Source of the DNA: Pseudomonas taiwanensis
Lineage (GTDB): Bacteria; Pseudomonadota; Gammaproteobacteria; Pseudomonadales; Pseudomonadaceae
DNA: 64,000 nucleotides
Direction: 5' to 3'
Assembly: GCF_013393345.1 (NCBI RefSeq)
Contig: NZ_QJRF01000040.1
Span: 306,131 to 370,130 of the forward strand
The position numbers and the translations under genes are program-made. Under the pieces are notes generated by a model. The model was not told where the DNA came from. It saw nothing but the letters and a program-made list of their open reading frames with translations, and searched no databases. Shown piece after piece: positions 26,080 to 34,571 of this stretch (its first letter is position 1; each line of letters starts with the position of its first letter).

Positions 26080-26550
26080 ATGCCCACTTCGATTCTCGAC
26101 CCACTGGACTATGAAATCGTTCGCGAACTTCAGGAAGACGGACGCCGCGCCTTCCGCGAAGTCGCGCGCAACCTGTCGGTTCCCGAAGCCACGGTCCGCA
26201 CCCGAGTGAAGCGGCTGCAGGACCAGGGCATCCTGCAGATCCTCGCCTTCACCAATCCCTCCAAGCTGGGCCAGGCCAAACTCGCGCTGTTCTTCGTCTC
26301 CGTCGCCCCGCAGGATCATGATCGGGTGGTCGACACCCTTGGCCGCTGGAGTGAAGTCAGCTACCTGTCCACCACCCTCGGCACCGCCGACATTTGCGTG
26401 CAGGTCCTCTGCCGCGACGACGAGACCCTCTGGGGCCTGCAACAGAAAGTGCGCAGCCTGCCCGGCGTGCAGGACGTGCGGATGATGCAGGAAGTGAAGG
26501 TGCACAAGATCCGCTTCACCATTCCTTCGGCGCAGCCGACCGAAGAATGA
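26080..26550 (+). CDS. Lrp/AsnC-family transcriptional regulator
   Basis: A 156-residue protein with the family layout. The N-terminal helix-turn-helix (LDPLDYEIVRELQEDGRRAFREVARNLSVPEATVRTRVKRLQDQG) is followed by a RAM ligand-binding domain at about residues 65-145. Family members bind amino acids or related small molecules and often regulate adjacent transporters or catabolic genes. It is followed by a REP element and then a 340-bp region with repeated TGCGCA palindromes ahead of an amino-acid permease operon, so it is the best local candidate regulator of that operon. The direct evidence is only proximity. Confidence 0.92.
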   Translation: MPTSILDPLDYEIVRELQEDGRRAFREVARNLSVPEATVRTRVKRLQDQGILQILAFTNPSKLGQAKLALFFVSVAPQDHDRVVDTLGRWSEVSYLSTTLGTADICVQVLCRDDETLWGLQQKVRSLPGVQDVRMMQEVKVHKIRFTIPSAQPTEE

Positions 26551-26569
26551 GCTGAATTCAAAGCACCTT

Positions 26570-26632
26570 GTAGGAGCGAGCTTGCTCGCGAAGGATCGTG
26601 CTCGGGCTGTTCGCGAGCAAGCTCGCTCCTAC
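26570..26632. repeat. REP element of the GTAGGAGCGAGCTTGCTCGCG class
   Basis: It begins GTAGGAGCGAGCTTGCTCGCG and ends CGCGAGCAAGCTCGCTCCTAC, a 63-bp inverted pair. It lies 20 bp after the Lrp-family gene and may form the 3' hairpin of that transcript. Confidence 0.88.
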
Positions 26633-26669
26633 CCACAATCGCTCCGCATCTTGAACCACCGCTCGTCCG

Positions 26670-26913
26670 CGCATTGCGCATTTCTCACCCCACACCTTCC
26701 CGCATTGCGCATTTCCCTCCGCGCCATTTTCGCGCATCGCTCTCCCTGACCCGCCCCAACTCCCGCCGCCACCCCCTTTAGCACGGGCCTTTCCGAGCGG
26801 ATTCCGCCTTGGTGCATCAGGCGTGCCATTCTGGCGCAATGCGTATTTTTATTACACTCACATTGCGCAATGCGTATTTTCAATCGACATAAACGTGTAC
26901 ATGCGCAATTAAA
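26670..26913. promoter_or_regulatory. Repeated TGCGCA palindromic sites upstream of the permease operon
   Basis: Two copies of CGCATTGCGCATTTC start at 26670 and 26701, 31 bp apart. Two copies of GCGCAATGCGTATTTT start at 26834 and 26865, again 31 bp apart. A degenerate fifth site (CGCATCGCTC) starts at 26733, and TGCGCAATTAAA lies at 26902. A 31-bp spacing is three helical turns, placing the sites on one face. The stretch 26640-26975 holds no gene. This pattern suits a multimeric regulator such as the adjacent Lrp-family protein. Confidence 0.6.
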
Positions 26914-26975
26914 CGGCATAGCATCAACTCATCGCGCGACCTTCCTACAAACACAACACAGATGAGGGCGATGCA

Positions 26976-28391
26976 ATGCACCAGGCCAATCCAGGCTCCG
27001 AGCCATCGGCAGTACTCGCAAAATCCATTCGCTGGTGGGACGGGGTGGCCATCACCCTGAGCCTGCCAGCCGCTCTGTTCGTCGGCCTCGGCTATTCCAT
27101 CGGCGCCATCGGTGCCTGGGCGGCACTGGCACTCTGGGCGACCATCGCCGCCGTCGCGGTCCTGCATAACTGGGTCTATTCGGAAATGGGCGCCATGTTC
27201 ACCGAGAAATCCGGTGGCATCGCGCTCTACGCCAACGAAGCCTGGAGCCAACGCATCCCCTGCCTCGGCCCGCTGGCCACTTACGCTTACTGGTTTGCCT
27301 GGGCCACGGCTCCCGCCATCTGGGGCCTGGCAGTGGCGCAGATCCTCACCGAGCAGTTCTTCCCCAACGCCAGCTACAGCCTTGACCTTGGCGTGATGCA
27401 ACTCGACCTGCCGCAGCTGATCGCCTTGGGCGTGGCGCTGTTCTCCTGGGCACTGAGCATGGTCAACCTGCGTTTCACCATGATCATCATCACGGCCGCC
27501 GGCGTGCTGCTGATGATTCCGGTACTGATCTTCAGCGGCAGCTTCCTGGCCAGCGACTGGAATACCGGCAGCTTCACCTGGCGCATCAGTGCTGACGCCG
27601 CTGGCCTGCGCACCGTGCTCGCCTGGCTGTTCGTGATGGCCTGGTCGGCCTACGCCGTGGAAGCCGCCGCGTCCTTCATTCCCGAGTTCCGCGACACCGT
27701 GCGCGATACCCGCAAGGCCCTGCGTATTTCCGCCTTGATCCTGCTGCTGGTGTTCACCCTGACACCGCTGGGCCTAGCCGGACTGCTGGGCGAGCAGGCG
27801 CTGGCCGAGCATCCCTACGGTTTCCTCCAGATCGGTGCGCAAGTGCTGCTGGGTGGCGGCGCCGCGCTGATCACCCTGGTGCTGATCGCCGGCATCCTGG
27901 TGCTCTCGGTCATGGGTACCGCTGACGCCGGCCGCGCCCTCTACCAGAGTTCGCTGGACGGCCTGACCATCCGCCAGTTCGGCACCCTCAACCGCTCTGG
28001 CGTGCCGGCCCGCGCCGTCACCGTGCAGTTGCTGATCAACATCGCCCTGGTGCTCTTCGTCGGTAACGCCCTGGCGGTGATCGTCGCCGGCAACGTCGGC
28101 TACGTATTGGCCCACCTGCTGGCGGTGGCCGGTTTCGTGGTGCTGCGCAAGGACCGTCCGGATGCCACCCGACCGATTCGCCTGGGCCGTGGCTGGATCG
28201 CCATCGCCGCCGGCCTCGCCCTGTTCGATGGACTGATCCTCGTGGTCGGCACCACCAGCGCCTCCATCACCGGCTACGGCGGCCTGAAGGAAGTCGGCAT
28301 CGCCATCGCCGTCCTGGCCATTTCCCAGGTGCTGTTCCGCCTGCGCCGCCTGCAGGACCGCGCCCTGCCCGCCACCGCGCCCTTTCACTGA
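26976..28391 (+). CDS. APC-family amino acid/amine permease
   Basis: A 471-residue inner-membrane transporter with about 12 predicted helices of the amino acid-polyamine-organocation superfamily. The first-helix region RWWDGVAITLSLPAALFVGLGYSIGAIG matches the conserved start, and the consensus ALYANEAWSQ segment is near residue 86. It is the first gene of a long co-oriented operon with hydrolases and a Rieske oxygenase, so it probably imports the starting compound, an amino-acid or amine-containing molecule. The actual ligand is not inferable. The upstream region carries the TGCGCA array. Confidence 0.9.
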   Translation: MHQANPGSEPSAVLAKSIRWWDGVAITLSLPAALFVGLGYSIGAIGAWAALALWATIAAVAVLHNWVYSEMGAMFTEKSGGIALYANEAWSQRIPCLGPLATYAYWFAWATAPAIWGLAVAQILTEQFFPNASYSLDLGVMQLDLPQLIALGVALFSWALSMVNLRFTMIIITAAGVLLMIPVLIFSGSFLASDWNTGSFTWRISADAAGLRTVLAWLFVMAWSAYAVEAAASFIPEFRDTVRDTRKALRISALILLLVFTLTPLGLAGLLGEQALAEHPYGFLQIGAQVLLGGGAALITLVLIAGILVLSVMGTADAGRALYQSSLDGLTIRQFGTLNRSGVPARAVTVQLLINIALVLFVGNALAVIVAGNVGYVLAHLLAVAGFVVLRKDRPDATRPIRLGRGWIAIAAGLALFDGLILVVGTTSASITGYGGLKEVGIAIAVLAISQVLFRLRRLQDRALPATAPFH

Positions 28392-28420
28392 TCCTGATAA
28401 CGCCAGAAGGAACCGCCCTG

Positions 28421-29257
28421 ATGAGCATCGATAACAAGGCCCGCCTTGCGTGGCCGAACAAGCGCCCTGTTGCCGTTTCACTGACTTTCGACGTGGACGC
28501 GGAAGCCGGCCTGCTGGGTGACAGCCCGAATTTCGCCCGGCGCCTGACCAGCCTTTCCGAGGGCCGCTTCGGCGTCACCCGTGGCGTGCCGCGCATCCTC
28601 GAACTGCTGCGCCGCCACAAGATTCCGGCGTCCTTCTTCGTGCCTGGTCACACCGCCGACCTGCACCCCGGGCTGATCGAGCAGTTGCTCGAAGACGGTC
28701 ACGAAGTCGGCCACCACGGCCACATGCACCTGCGCAGCGACCGCATCTCCAGCGCCGAGCAGGAAGAAGAAATGGAACGGGGCCTGGAAGCCCTGGCCCG
28801 TGCCGGCGCGCCGAAACCCGCCGGCTACCGTTCCTCGTCCTGGGAACTGACCCCGGAAACCTTCGAGCTGGTCCTGGCCAAGGGCTTCGCCTACGACTCC
28901 AGCTGCATGGGCGACGACCGCCCCTACTACGAAACCTGGAACGGCGCCTCCATCCTCGAACTGCCGGTGCACTGGTCCCTGGACGACTGGCCCATGTTTG
29001 GCTGGGGCATCGACAACGGCGGCAACTTCACCCATCCGCGCACCCTCGCCGACACCTGGCTGGCCGAGTACGAGTCGGCCCGCCGCGATGGCCGCCACAC
29101 CACCTTCACCATGCACCCGGAAGTGATCGGCCGCGCTGCGCGCTTCGAGCAGCTGGAGCGTTTCGTCGAGCGACTGGTGAGCGACGGCGATGTCTGGTTC
29201 GCCCGCCTGGACGACGTGGCGAAGCAGGTGGCCCCGCAACTGAAGAAGGTGGCCTGA
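28421..29257 (+). CDS. Polysaccharide-deacetylase-family hydrolase
   Basis: A 278-residue NodB-homology protein. The metal and catalytic residues are visible: LTFDVDAEA with Asp24 and Asp26, and the HHGHMH motif at residues 98-103. The family includes sugar deacetylases, allantoinases of the PuuE type and peptidoglycan amidases; no signal peptide is present, so a cytoplasmic amide or small N-acyl substrate fits better than a cell-wall polymer. It overlaps the next gene by one base (TGATG). With that gene, it may remove acyl groups from an imported amide. Confidence 0.88.
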   Translation: MSIDNKARLAWPNKRPVAVSLTFDVDAEAGLLGDSPNFARRLTSLSEGRFGVTRGVPRILELLRRHKIPASFFVPGHTADLHPGLIEQLLEDGHEVGHHGHMHLRSDRISSAEQEEEMERGLEALARAGAPKPAGYRSSSWELTPETFELVLAKGFAYDSSCMGDDRPYYETWNGASILELPVHWSLDDWPMFGWGIDNGGNFTHPRTLADTWLAEYESARRDGRHTTFTMHPEVIGRAARFEQLERFVERLVSDGDVWFARLDDVAKQVAPQLKKVA

Positions 29258-30330
29258 TGAGCATTCGCTTCCGTTCCACCGCCGTCGCGCCTGCTGCCCG
29301 TGGCCTGGAATTCGGCCGCGCGCATGCCGAGAAGATCCAGGCAACCGTCGACCGCTACCACGCGCTGTTCGAGCGGGTTGCCACCCGCCCCTACGACCTG
29401 CGTGCCCTGGGCAGCCAGGCATTGGTGCGCATCGCCGCGTTCGCCCCGCCGCTGTATGACGAAATCCTCGCCATGGCGGAAGGCGCCGCAATCGAGCCGT
29501 CGTACCTGGGCGCCATCAATGCGCGCACCGAGATACTTGCCTTCCTGGGTGCCCAGCTGCGTGGCGAATGCTCCACCGTGGTCCGCCTGGAGCCGTTCAG
29601 CGGCACACCGGCAACAGCGCAAACCTGGGACTGGTACGCGGAGTTCGCCGACCACTGGCTGACCTGGGAAATCCCTCATGCCGACGGCAGCCTGACCACC
29701 ACCGTCACCGAGTTCGGCATCGTCGGCAAAGCCGGGGTCAACAGCCGTGGCCTGGGCGTGCACTTCAACATCCTTCACCACGCCCGCGACGGCCAGGGCA
29801 TCGGCGTTCCGGTGCACGTGGCCTCGCGCTGGATGCTGGACAGCTGCAACGACATCAACCAGGCCCTGCAACTACTGGGCTCGGCCAAGGTATCGGCGTC
29901 CAGTTCCCTGACGTTGATCGCGGCCAAGGACAACTCCAGCGCGGCGGTATCGGTGGAGCTGCATCCTGGCGGACCGGGCCTGGTGTTCCCCGATGCCGAT
30001 GGCCTGCTGGTGCACACCAACCACTTCCTTTCCAGCCCAGCGCAGGAGTTCGACACCGAACCCGCCGCCTACCCGGACACCCTGATTCGCCACGACTTGC
30101 TGGTGCGCCGCCTCAAGGGCCGCCAGGGCCTGACGCCACAGAAACTGCTGTCCGCACTGAACAGTCACCTCGGTGGCGGTGCCGCCCTGTGCTGCCACCC
30201 GGACCCGGCGCAACCGGCCGCAGGCCAGTACGCCACCCTGGCGAGCATCGTCATCGATGTCGCCAACGGCACCCTCACCGCCCTGCCCGGCGGCCCCTGC
30301 GGCCATCCGGACTGGCTCGACAACCACTGA
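29257..30330 (+). CDS. C45-family autoprocessing acyltransferase/amidase
   Basis: A 357-residue protein related to acyl-CoA:6-aminopenicillanic-acid acyltransferase (peptidase family C45), an Ntn-hydrolase. The predicted processing nucleophile is Cys105 in LRGECSTVV, followed by the family's TWDWY and GVNSRGLGVHFNIL segments. Such proteins self-cleave before the Cys and then hydrolyse or transfer amide-linked acyl groups. It lies one base from the deacetylase gene and 29 bp before the VOC gene. I infer cleavage of an N-acyl substrate; the substrate is unknown. Confidence 0.85.
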   Translation: MSIRFRSTAVAPAARGLEFGRAHAEKIQATVDRYHALFERVATRPYDLRALGSQALVRIAAFAPPLYDEILAMAEGAAIEPSYLGAINARTEILAFLGAQLRGECSTVVRLEPFSGTPATAQTWDWYAEFADHWLTWEIPHADGSLTTTVTEFGIVGKAGVNSRGLGVHFNILHHARDGQGIGVPVHVASRWMLDSCNDINQALQLLGSAKVSASSSLTLIAAKDNSSAAVSVELHPGGPGLVFPDADGLLVHTNHFLSSPAQEFDTEPAAYPDTLIRHDLLVRRLKGRQGLTPQKLLSALNSHLGGGAALCCHPDPAQPAAGQYATLASIVIDVANGTLTALPGGPCGHPDWLDNH

Positions 30331-30358
30331 ACCCAGACAACAACAAAGGAGCCATCCC

Positions 30359-30775
30359 ATGCTCAAGCTCAAACGCCTCGACAACATGGACATCCTCACC
30401 AACGACGTTCAGCGCCTGGTGGACTTCTACCACGGCACCCTGGGCCTCGGTTTCTTCCTGCCTTACGTGGCCGAAGAGAAGTGGGCCGCCATCGAGATGG
30501 GCAACGTCACCCTGTACATCTTCCACACCACCGATACCACGCCTGTGGAACGTCGCACCGCCGTGAACCTGGAAGACAAACCGGGCTTCGACTCCTTCGC
30601 CTTCGAGGTGGAGAGCCTCGACGCCGCGCTCGACTACCTCGACGGCAAGGTGGAATGGGTCACCGCTGAGCCCATCGAGTGGCAGCACCCCAACGGCACC
30701 CACTACCGCTACCGCCCGATGTTCGACCCGGACGGCAACATGCTCTACGTCACCGAACCGCACAAGACCGTCTGA
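30359..30775 (+). CDS. VOC-fold (glyoxalase/dioxygenase) protein
   Basis: A 138-residue protein with one vicinal-oxygen-chelate domain. The ATG at 30359 is used; the longer frame from 30173 lies within the preceding gene. It opens with LKRLDNMDILTNDVQRLVDFYHGTLGLG, the usual first betaalphabeta module, and ends with the MFDPDGNMLYVTEP segment. Proteins of this size act as lyases, isomerases or ring-cleaving partners with a divalent metal, but the metal ligands cannot be assigned with confidence. Its position before the SDR and Rieske genes suggests a role in the same route. Confidence 0.82.
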   Translation: MLKLKRLDNMDILTNDVQRLVDFYHGTLGLGFFLPYVAEEKWAAIEMGNVTLYIFHTTDTTPVERRTAVNLEDKPGFDSFAFEVESLDAALDYLDGKVEWVTAEPIEWQHPNGTHYRYRPMFDPDGNMLYVTEPHKTV

Positions 30776-30800
30776 CCGCCTCAACCACCGGAGAAACCCC

Positions 30801-31616
30801 ATGACTGCTGCAACCCAAGGGGCCCTGGCAACCCAGGCGCCCGAGGCGGTGCTCGCCCTGTCGCCGGCCGCCCAACGCCTGGAAGGCCGTGTCGCCCTCA
30901 TCACCGGAGCCGGCCGTGGCGCCGGCCGTGCCCACGCCCGCCTGCTGGCGTCCCGTGGCGCGGCGGTGGCCATCGTCGATATCGACGAAGATGTGGCCCG
31001 CGCCACTGCTGCTGAAATCGAAGCCGCCGGTGGCCGCGCCATCGCCCTGGTGGCCGATATCACCGAGCGCAATCTGGCCGAGCGCCTGGTGGCCGAGGTG
31101 GCCGAAACCCTCGGCGGGATCGACATCCTCGTGCACAACGCCGGGATGATGTACTCGCTCAAAGGGCTCGCCGACACCGATGACGCCAATTTCGACCGCC
31201 TGCTGGCGATCAACGTCCACGCGCCGCTCTACCTCACCCGCGCCGCCCTGCCGCACCTGCGCAAGAGCCGCGCCCCGCGCGTGATCTTCATCAACTCGCA
31301 GTGGGGCCAGGTGCCCGACGGCCACTCCTACGGCTACATGGTGGGCAAGGCCGCGCAGCTGGGCCTGATGAAGACCATGGCCAAGGAGTTCGTGAGCGAG
31401 GGAATCCTGGTCAACGCCATCACCCCCGGCGCCATCCTCACCCGCATGGTCCCCGAGGAATACGTGGAAGGCGAGAAGGCCAACATCCCGCTGGGCCGCC
31501 TGGTCCACCCCGAGGAAATCGCCGCCGCCGTGGCCTTCCTCGCCTCCGACGAAGCCGCGTTCATCGCCGGCCAGGCCTTGCCGGTGAACGGTGGCGCCCT
31601 GGTCGTCGGCATCTGA
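30801..31616 (+). CDS. SDR-family NAD(P)-dependent dehydrogenase
   Basis: A 271-residue short-chain dehydrogenase with an unusual 25-residue N-terminal extension before the first beta strand. The motifs TGAGRGAG, HNAGM, and a YMVGK catalytic Tyr/Lys pair are all present, with a serine in INSQWGQV. It would oxidise an alcohol or dihydrodiol in the pathway; cis-diol dehydrogenation after the Rieske oxygenase is one possible role. It is cotranscribed with the VOC and Rieske genes. Confidence 0.9.
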   Translation: MTAATQGALATQAPEAVLALSPAAQRLEGRVALITGAGRGAGRAHARLLASRGAAVAIVDIDEDVARATAAEIEAAGGRAIALVADITERNLAERLVAEVAETLGGIDILVHNAGMMYSLKGLADTDDANFDRLLAINVHAPLYLTRAALPHLRKSRAPRVIFINSQWGQVPDGHSYGYMVGKAAQLGLMKTMAKEFVSEGILVNAITPGAILTRMVPEEYVEGEKANIPLGRLVHPEEIAAAVAFLASDEAAFIAGQALPVNGGALVVGI

Positions 31617-31651
31617 CCCCACAACAAGAATTACGCCGTGAGGATTCACCC

Positions 31652-32668
31652 ATGACTACTGCACTCCCCCAGCGCCAACGCGCCGAACAGGCCATGCGCC
31701 GCCAATGGTTCCCGGTCGCCCGTTCGGCCGACCTGGCCACCCCGCAATCCGCCACCCTGCTGGGCCAGCGTCTGGTGGTGTACCGCACCGAGTCCGGCAA
31801 GGCCGTGGTGCAGGACGCCCGCTGCCCGCACCGTGGCGCCGACTTCGCCCTCGGCAAGGTGCATGGCGAGAACATCGCCTGCCCTTACCACGGCTGGCAA
31901 TTCAGCGCCGAGAGCGGCAAGTGCAGTCACATCCCTTCCCTGGAAGACCAGTGCAAGATTCCGCCCCAGGCGGCCATCAAGACCTACCCGGCCATCGAGC
32001 GCTTCGCCCATGTCTGGACCGTGCTGGAAGAGCCCGCCACCGAGCTCTACGCCCCCGAGCAATGGAGCAATCTGGAGCTGGACTGGCTGGCCGCCACGCC
32101 ACTGGAATCGCCTACCGGCGTGGCCGTGGCCATCGAGAACTTCCGCGATGTCGCCCACTTCCCCTTCGTCCACGAAGTCTCTATGGGCCCCAGCAAGCAC
32201 GTGGTCGAGCCGCTGAACGTCAAGCGCGAAGGCCTGGATATCTGGATGCAGCGTCCGCTGGATGCCGGTGACGGCGACTGGGCCAACGATGGCGACTGCA
32301 TGATGTTCTACCACTGCGTCGCGCCGGGCCTCGCCAGCATCACCTACGACTACGAGCGCCTCGGCAAGCGCATCGTCGCCGGCTTCCCCAGCCCGGTGGC
32401 CTATGACGAAGTGAAGATTTTCTGGGGCGTGGCCAACGAGCGCGACTACAAGGGCCTGGGCCTTGAGGAATGCCTGCGCATCGAGGAAATGGTCTACCTG
32501 GAAGACATGCCCATCGCCGCCGGTATCTGGCCGCGCGAGATCGACTGGGACGGCGTCTTCGTCGAGCACTCGGTGCCGGCCGACCTCTTCACCCTCAACT
32601 ACCGCCGCGCCTTCCGCGAGTTCATCGAACGCGCCAACCAGCCGGTGGCACCGCAGGTGGCGTCGTGA
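31652..32668 (+). CDS. Rieske non-haem iron oxygenase, catalytic subunit
   Basis: A 338-residue aromatic-ring-hydroxylating or demethylating oxygenase component, start supported by a TGAGGA site. The Rieske ligands are Cys58, His60, Cys77 and His80 in CPHRGADF and CPYHGW. The mononuclear iron ligands lie in ENFRDVAHFPFVHE, around residues 160-173. The size and one-subunit architecture match vanillate demethylase (VanA)-like enzymes, so O- or N-demethylation is as likely as ring dihydroxylation. The reductase gene follows with a four-base overlap. The substrate is unknown. Confidence 0.92.
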   Translation: MTTALPQRQRAEQAMRRQWFPVARSADLATPQSATLLGQRLVVYRTESGKAVVQDARCPHRGADFALGKVHGENIACPYHGWQFSAESGKCSHIPSLEDQCKIPPQAAIKTYPAIERFAHVWTVLEEPATELYAPEQWSNLELDWLAATPLESPTGVAVAIENFRDVAHFPFVHEVSMGPSKHVVEPLNVKREGLDIWMQRPLDAGDGDWANDGDCMMFYHCVAPGLASITYDYERLGKRIVAGFPSPVAYDEVKIFWGVANERDYKGLGLEECLRIEEMVYLEDMPIAAGIWPREIDWDGVFVEHSVPADLFTLNYRRAFREFIERANQPVAPQVAS

Positions 32669-33618
32669 ACGGGCAGATCGAGGTCCTGATCACCTGCATG
32701 CGGCTGGAGGCCGAAGGCGTGATCTCCCTCGAACTGCAAACACCGGAGCGCACGCCGTTCCCGGAATGGAGCGCGGGCTCACACATCGACCTGCTGCTGC
32801 CGTCCGGGCTGGTGCGCCAGTACTCGTTGCATGGCGACCCGCGCGACCGCTCGCGCCTGTCCATCGGCGTATTGCTGGAAGCCAAGGGACGTGGCGGCTC
32901 GCGGGAAGTGCACGAGCACCTGCGGGTGGGTCAACGCATCGCCATTCGCGGTCCGCGCAACGCTTTTCCGCTTACCGCAGGCCAGCGCTACTTGTTCGTT
33001 GCAGGGGGGATCGGCATCACGCCGATCCTCGCCATGGCCCGCGAGGTCCAGCGCGCTGGTGCCGACTGGCAGCTCATCTATGGCGGCCGCTCGCGCCGCT
33101 CCATGGCCTTCATCGATGAGCTGCTGGCCCTCGGCGGTGATCGGGTATCCATCCAGCCGGCGGATGAAACCGGGCTGCTGGACCTGGAAGACATTGCCGC
33201 CCGCGCCGCCGACGACCGTCATGTCTACAGCTGCGGCCCGGCGCCGCTGCTGGATGCGCTGACCGAGCGCTTCAAGGTGGACGGCCTGGCCGACCGCCTG
33301 CACCTGGAACGCTTTGCTCCGGCAGCGCCTGCGCCCTGCGCCAGTAACGGCCAGGGCCTGACGCTGATCCTCGGCCGCAGCGGTCGCGAAGTCGTGGTGC
33401 CGGACGAGCTTTCGGTCATGCAGGCCCTGCGCGAAGCCGGCTGTAACGTGTCGTCCTCCTGCGAACAGGGTGTGTGCGGCATGTGCGAAACCCGCGTGCT
33501 GGCCGGTGAGATCGATCACCGCGACATGCTGCTGACCGACGCCGAGCGCGAGCGCAACAACGTCATGATGGTCTGCGTCTCCCGCGCGCGGACGCCGACC
33601 CTCACACTGGACCTTTGA
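32665..33618 (+). CDS. Rieske oxygenase reductase (phthalate-dioxygenase-reductase type)
   Basis: A 317-residue reductase. It starts at GTG 32665, overlapping the oxygenase stop by four bases; the longer frame from 32470 is inside the oxygenase gene. The order is flavin domain with RQYSL, NAD domain with GGIGITPILAMAREV, and C-terminal plant-type [2Fe-2S] domain with CEQGVCGMCETRV and the last ligand in MVCVS. This is the VanB/phthalate dioxygenase reductase arrangement. It passes electrons from NADH to the adjacent Rieske oxygenase. Confidence 0.93.
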   Translation: MNGQIEVLITCMRLEAEGVISLELQTPERTPFPEWSAGSHIDLLLPSGLVRQYSLHGDPRDRSRLSIGVLLEAKGRGGSREVHEHLRVGQRIAIRGPRNAFPLTAGQRYLFVAGGIGITPILAMAREVQRAGADWQLIYGGRSRRSMAFIDELLALGGDRVSIQPADETGLLDLEDIAARAADDRHVYSCGPAPLLDALTERFKVDGLADRLHLERFAPAAPAPCASNGQGLTLILGRSGREVVVPDELSVMQALREAGCNVSSSCEQGVCGMCETRVLAGEIDHRDMLLTDAERERNNVMMVCVSRARTPTLTLDL

Positions 33619-33633
33619 AGGAGGCAACTCGGG

Positions 33634-34533
33634 ATGGCCGGGATCGAACAGCACATCCTCAAGGTGTCGATCCTGGCCACCGCACTGGTGGCCTGTGGCG
33701 GCATCGCCTTCGGCCTCTGGGCCGGATCGCAGTCCATCGTCTTCGACGGGCTGTTCAATGCCATCGACTCCTGCATGGCAGCGCTTTCGCTGATGGTCTC
33801 GCGGCTTCTTGTGAAGCAGCCGGGCCGGCGCTTCCAGCAGGGTTACTGGCATTTTGAACCGCTGGTGCTGGCGCTCAACGGCAGCGTGCTCGTGCTGCTT
33901 TGCGTCTATGCGCTGATCAACTCGGTCAGTGGCCTGATGCGAGGTGGGCACGCCCTGGCGTTCGACACGGCACTGATCTATGCAGTCGTCATCCTGGCCT
34001 GCTCGGCGCTGATGCTCGGCTACCAGCGACGGCGCAACCGCACCCTGAAGTCCGAGCTGATCCAGCTCGATATCCAGAGCTGGCTGATTTCCACCCTGAT
34101 CACCGCTGCCCTGCTGCTGGCCTTCGTCGCGGGTTTCCTCTTGCAAGGCACAGACTGGCAATGGCTCGCCCCCTACATCGACCCGGCCATCCTCGCCCTG
34201 CTCTCATTGCTGCTGATCCCCGGCCCGCTGCGCACCGTGGTCAAGGCGTTGAAGCAGGTCCTGCGCATCACCCCGGAAGCGCTGGACCACGAGATCAGCG
34301 GACTGATGGCCGGCATGACCCGACGCTACGGCTTCGAGTGCAGTTCCCACTCGGTCGCCGAGATCGGCCGGGGGCTGTTCGTGGAAATCCAGATCGTGCT
34401 GCCCGAAGCGATGGACCGCTGGCGGGTTTCCGAACTGGATGCTGTGCGCGCGGAGATCGCCGCCGCCATTGGCCGCGAAGGCCCCAACCGCTGGCTGGCG
34501 ATTGCCTTCACCCGTGATCCCCGCTGGATCTGA
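33634..34533 (+). CDS. Cation diffusion facilitator family transporter
   Basis: A 299-residue membrane protein with about six predicted helices and a soluble C-terminal part from about residue 205. Metal-ligand positions typical of the family are seen in FDGLFNAIDSCMAAL and in LDIQSWLISTL. Family members export Zn, Co, Fe or Mn using the proton gradient. It directly follows the reductase gene by 15 bp. Its place in a Rieske operon is unusual; it may be a passenger, or it may help balance metal needed by the oxygenase. Confidence 0.85.
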   Translation: MAGIEQHILKVSILATALVACGGIAFGLWAGSQSIVFDGLFNAIDSCMAALSLMVSRLLVKQPGRRFQQGYWHFEPLVLALNGSVLVLLCVYALINSVSGLMRGGHALAFDTALIYAVVILACSALMLGYQRRRNRTLKSELIQLDIQSWLISTLITAALLLAFVAGFLLQGTDWQWLAPYIDPAILALLSLLLIPGPLRTVVKALKQVLRITPEALDHEISGLMAGMTRRYGFECSSHSVAEIGRGLFVEIQIVLPEAMDRWRVSELDAVRAEIAAAIGREGPNRWLAIAFTRDPRWI

Positions 34534-34571
34534 ACCACCCACCACCAAAAGAAGAAAAAGGAGAAAGTCCC

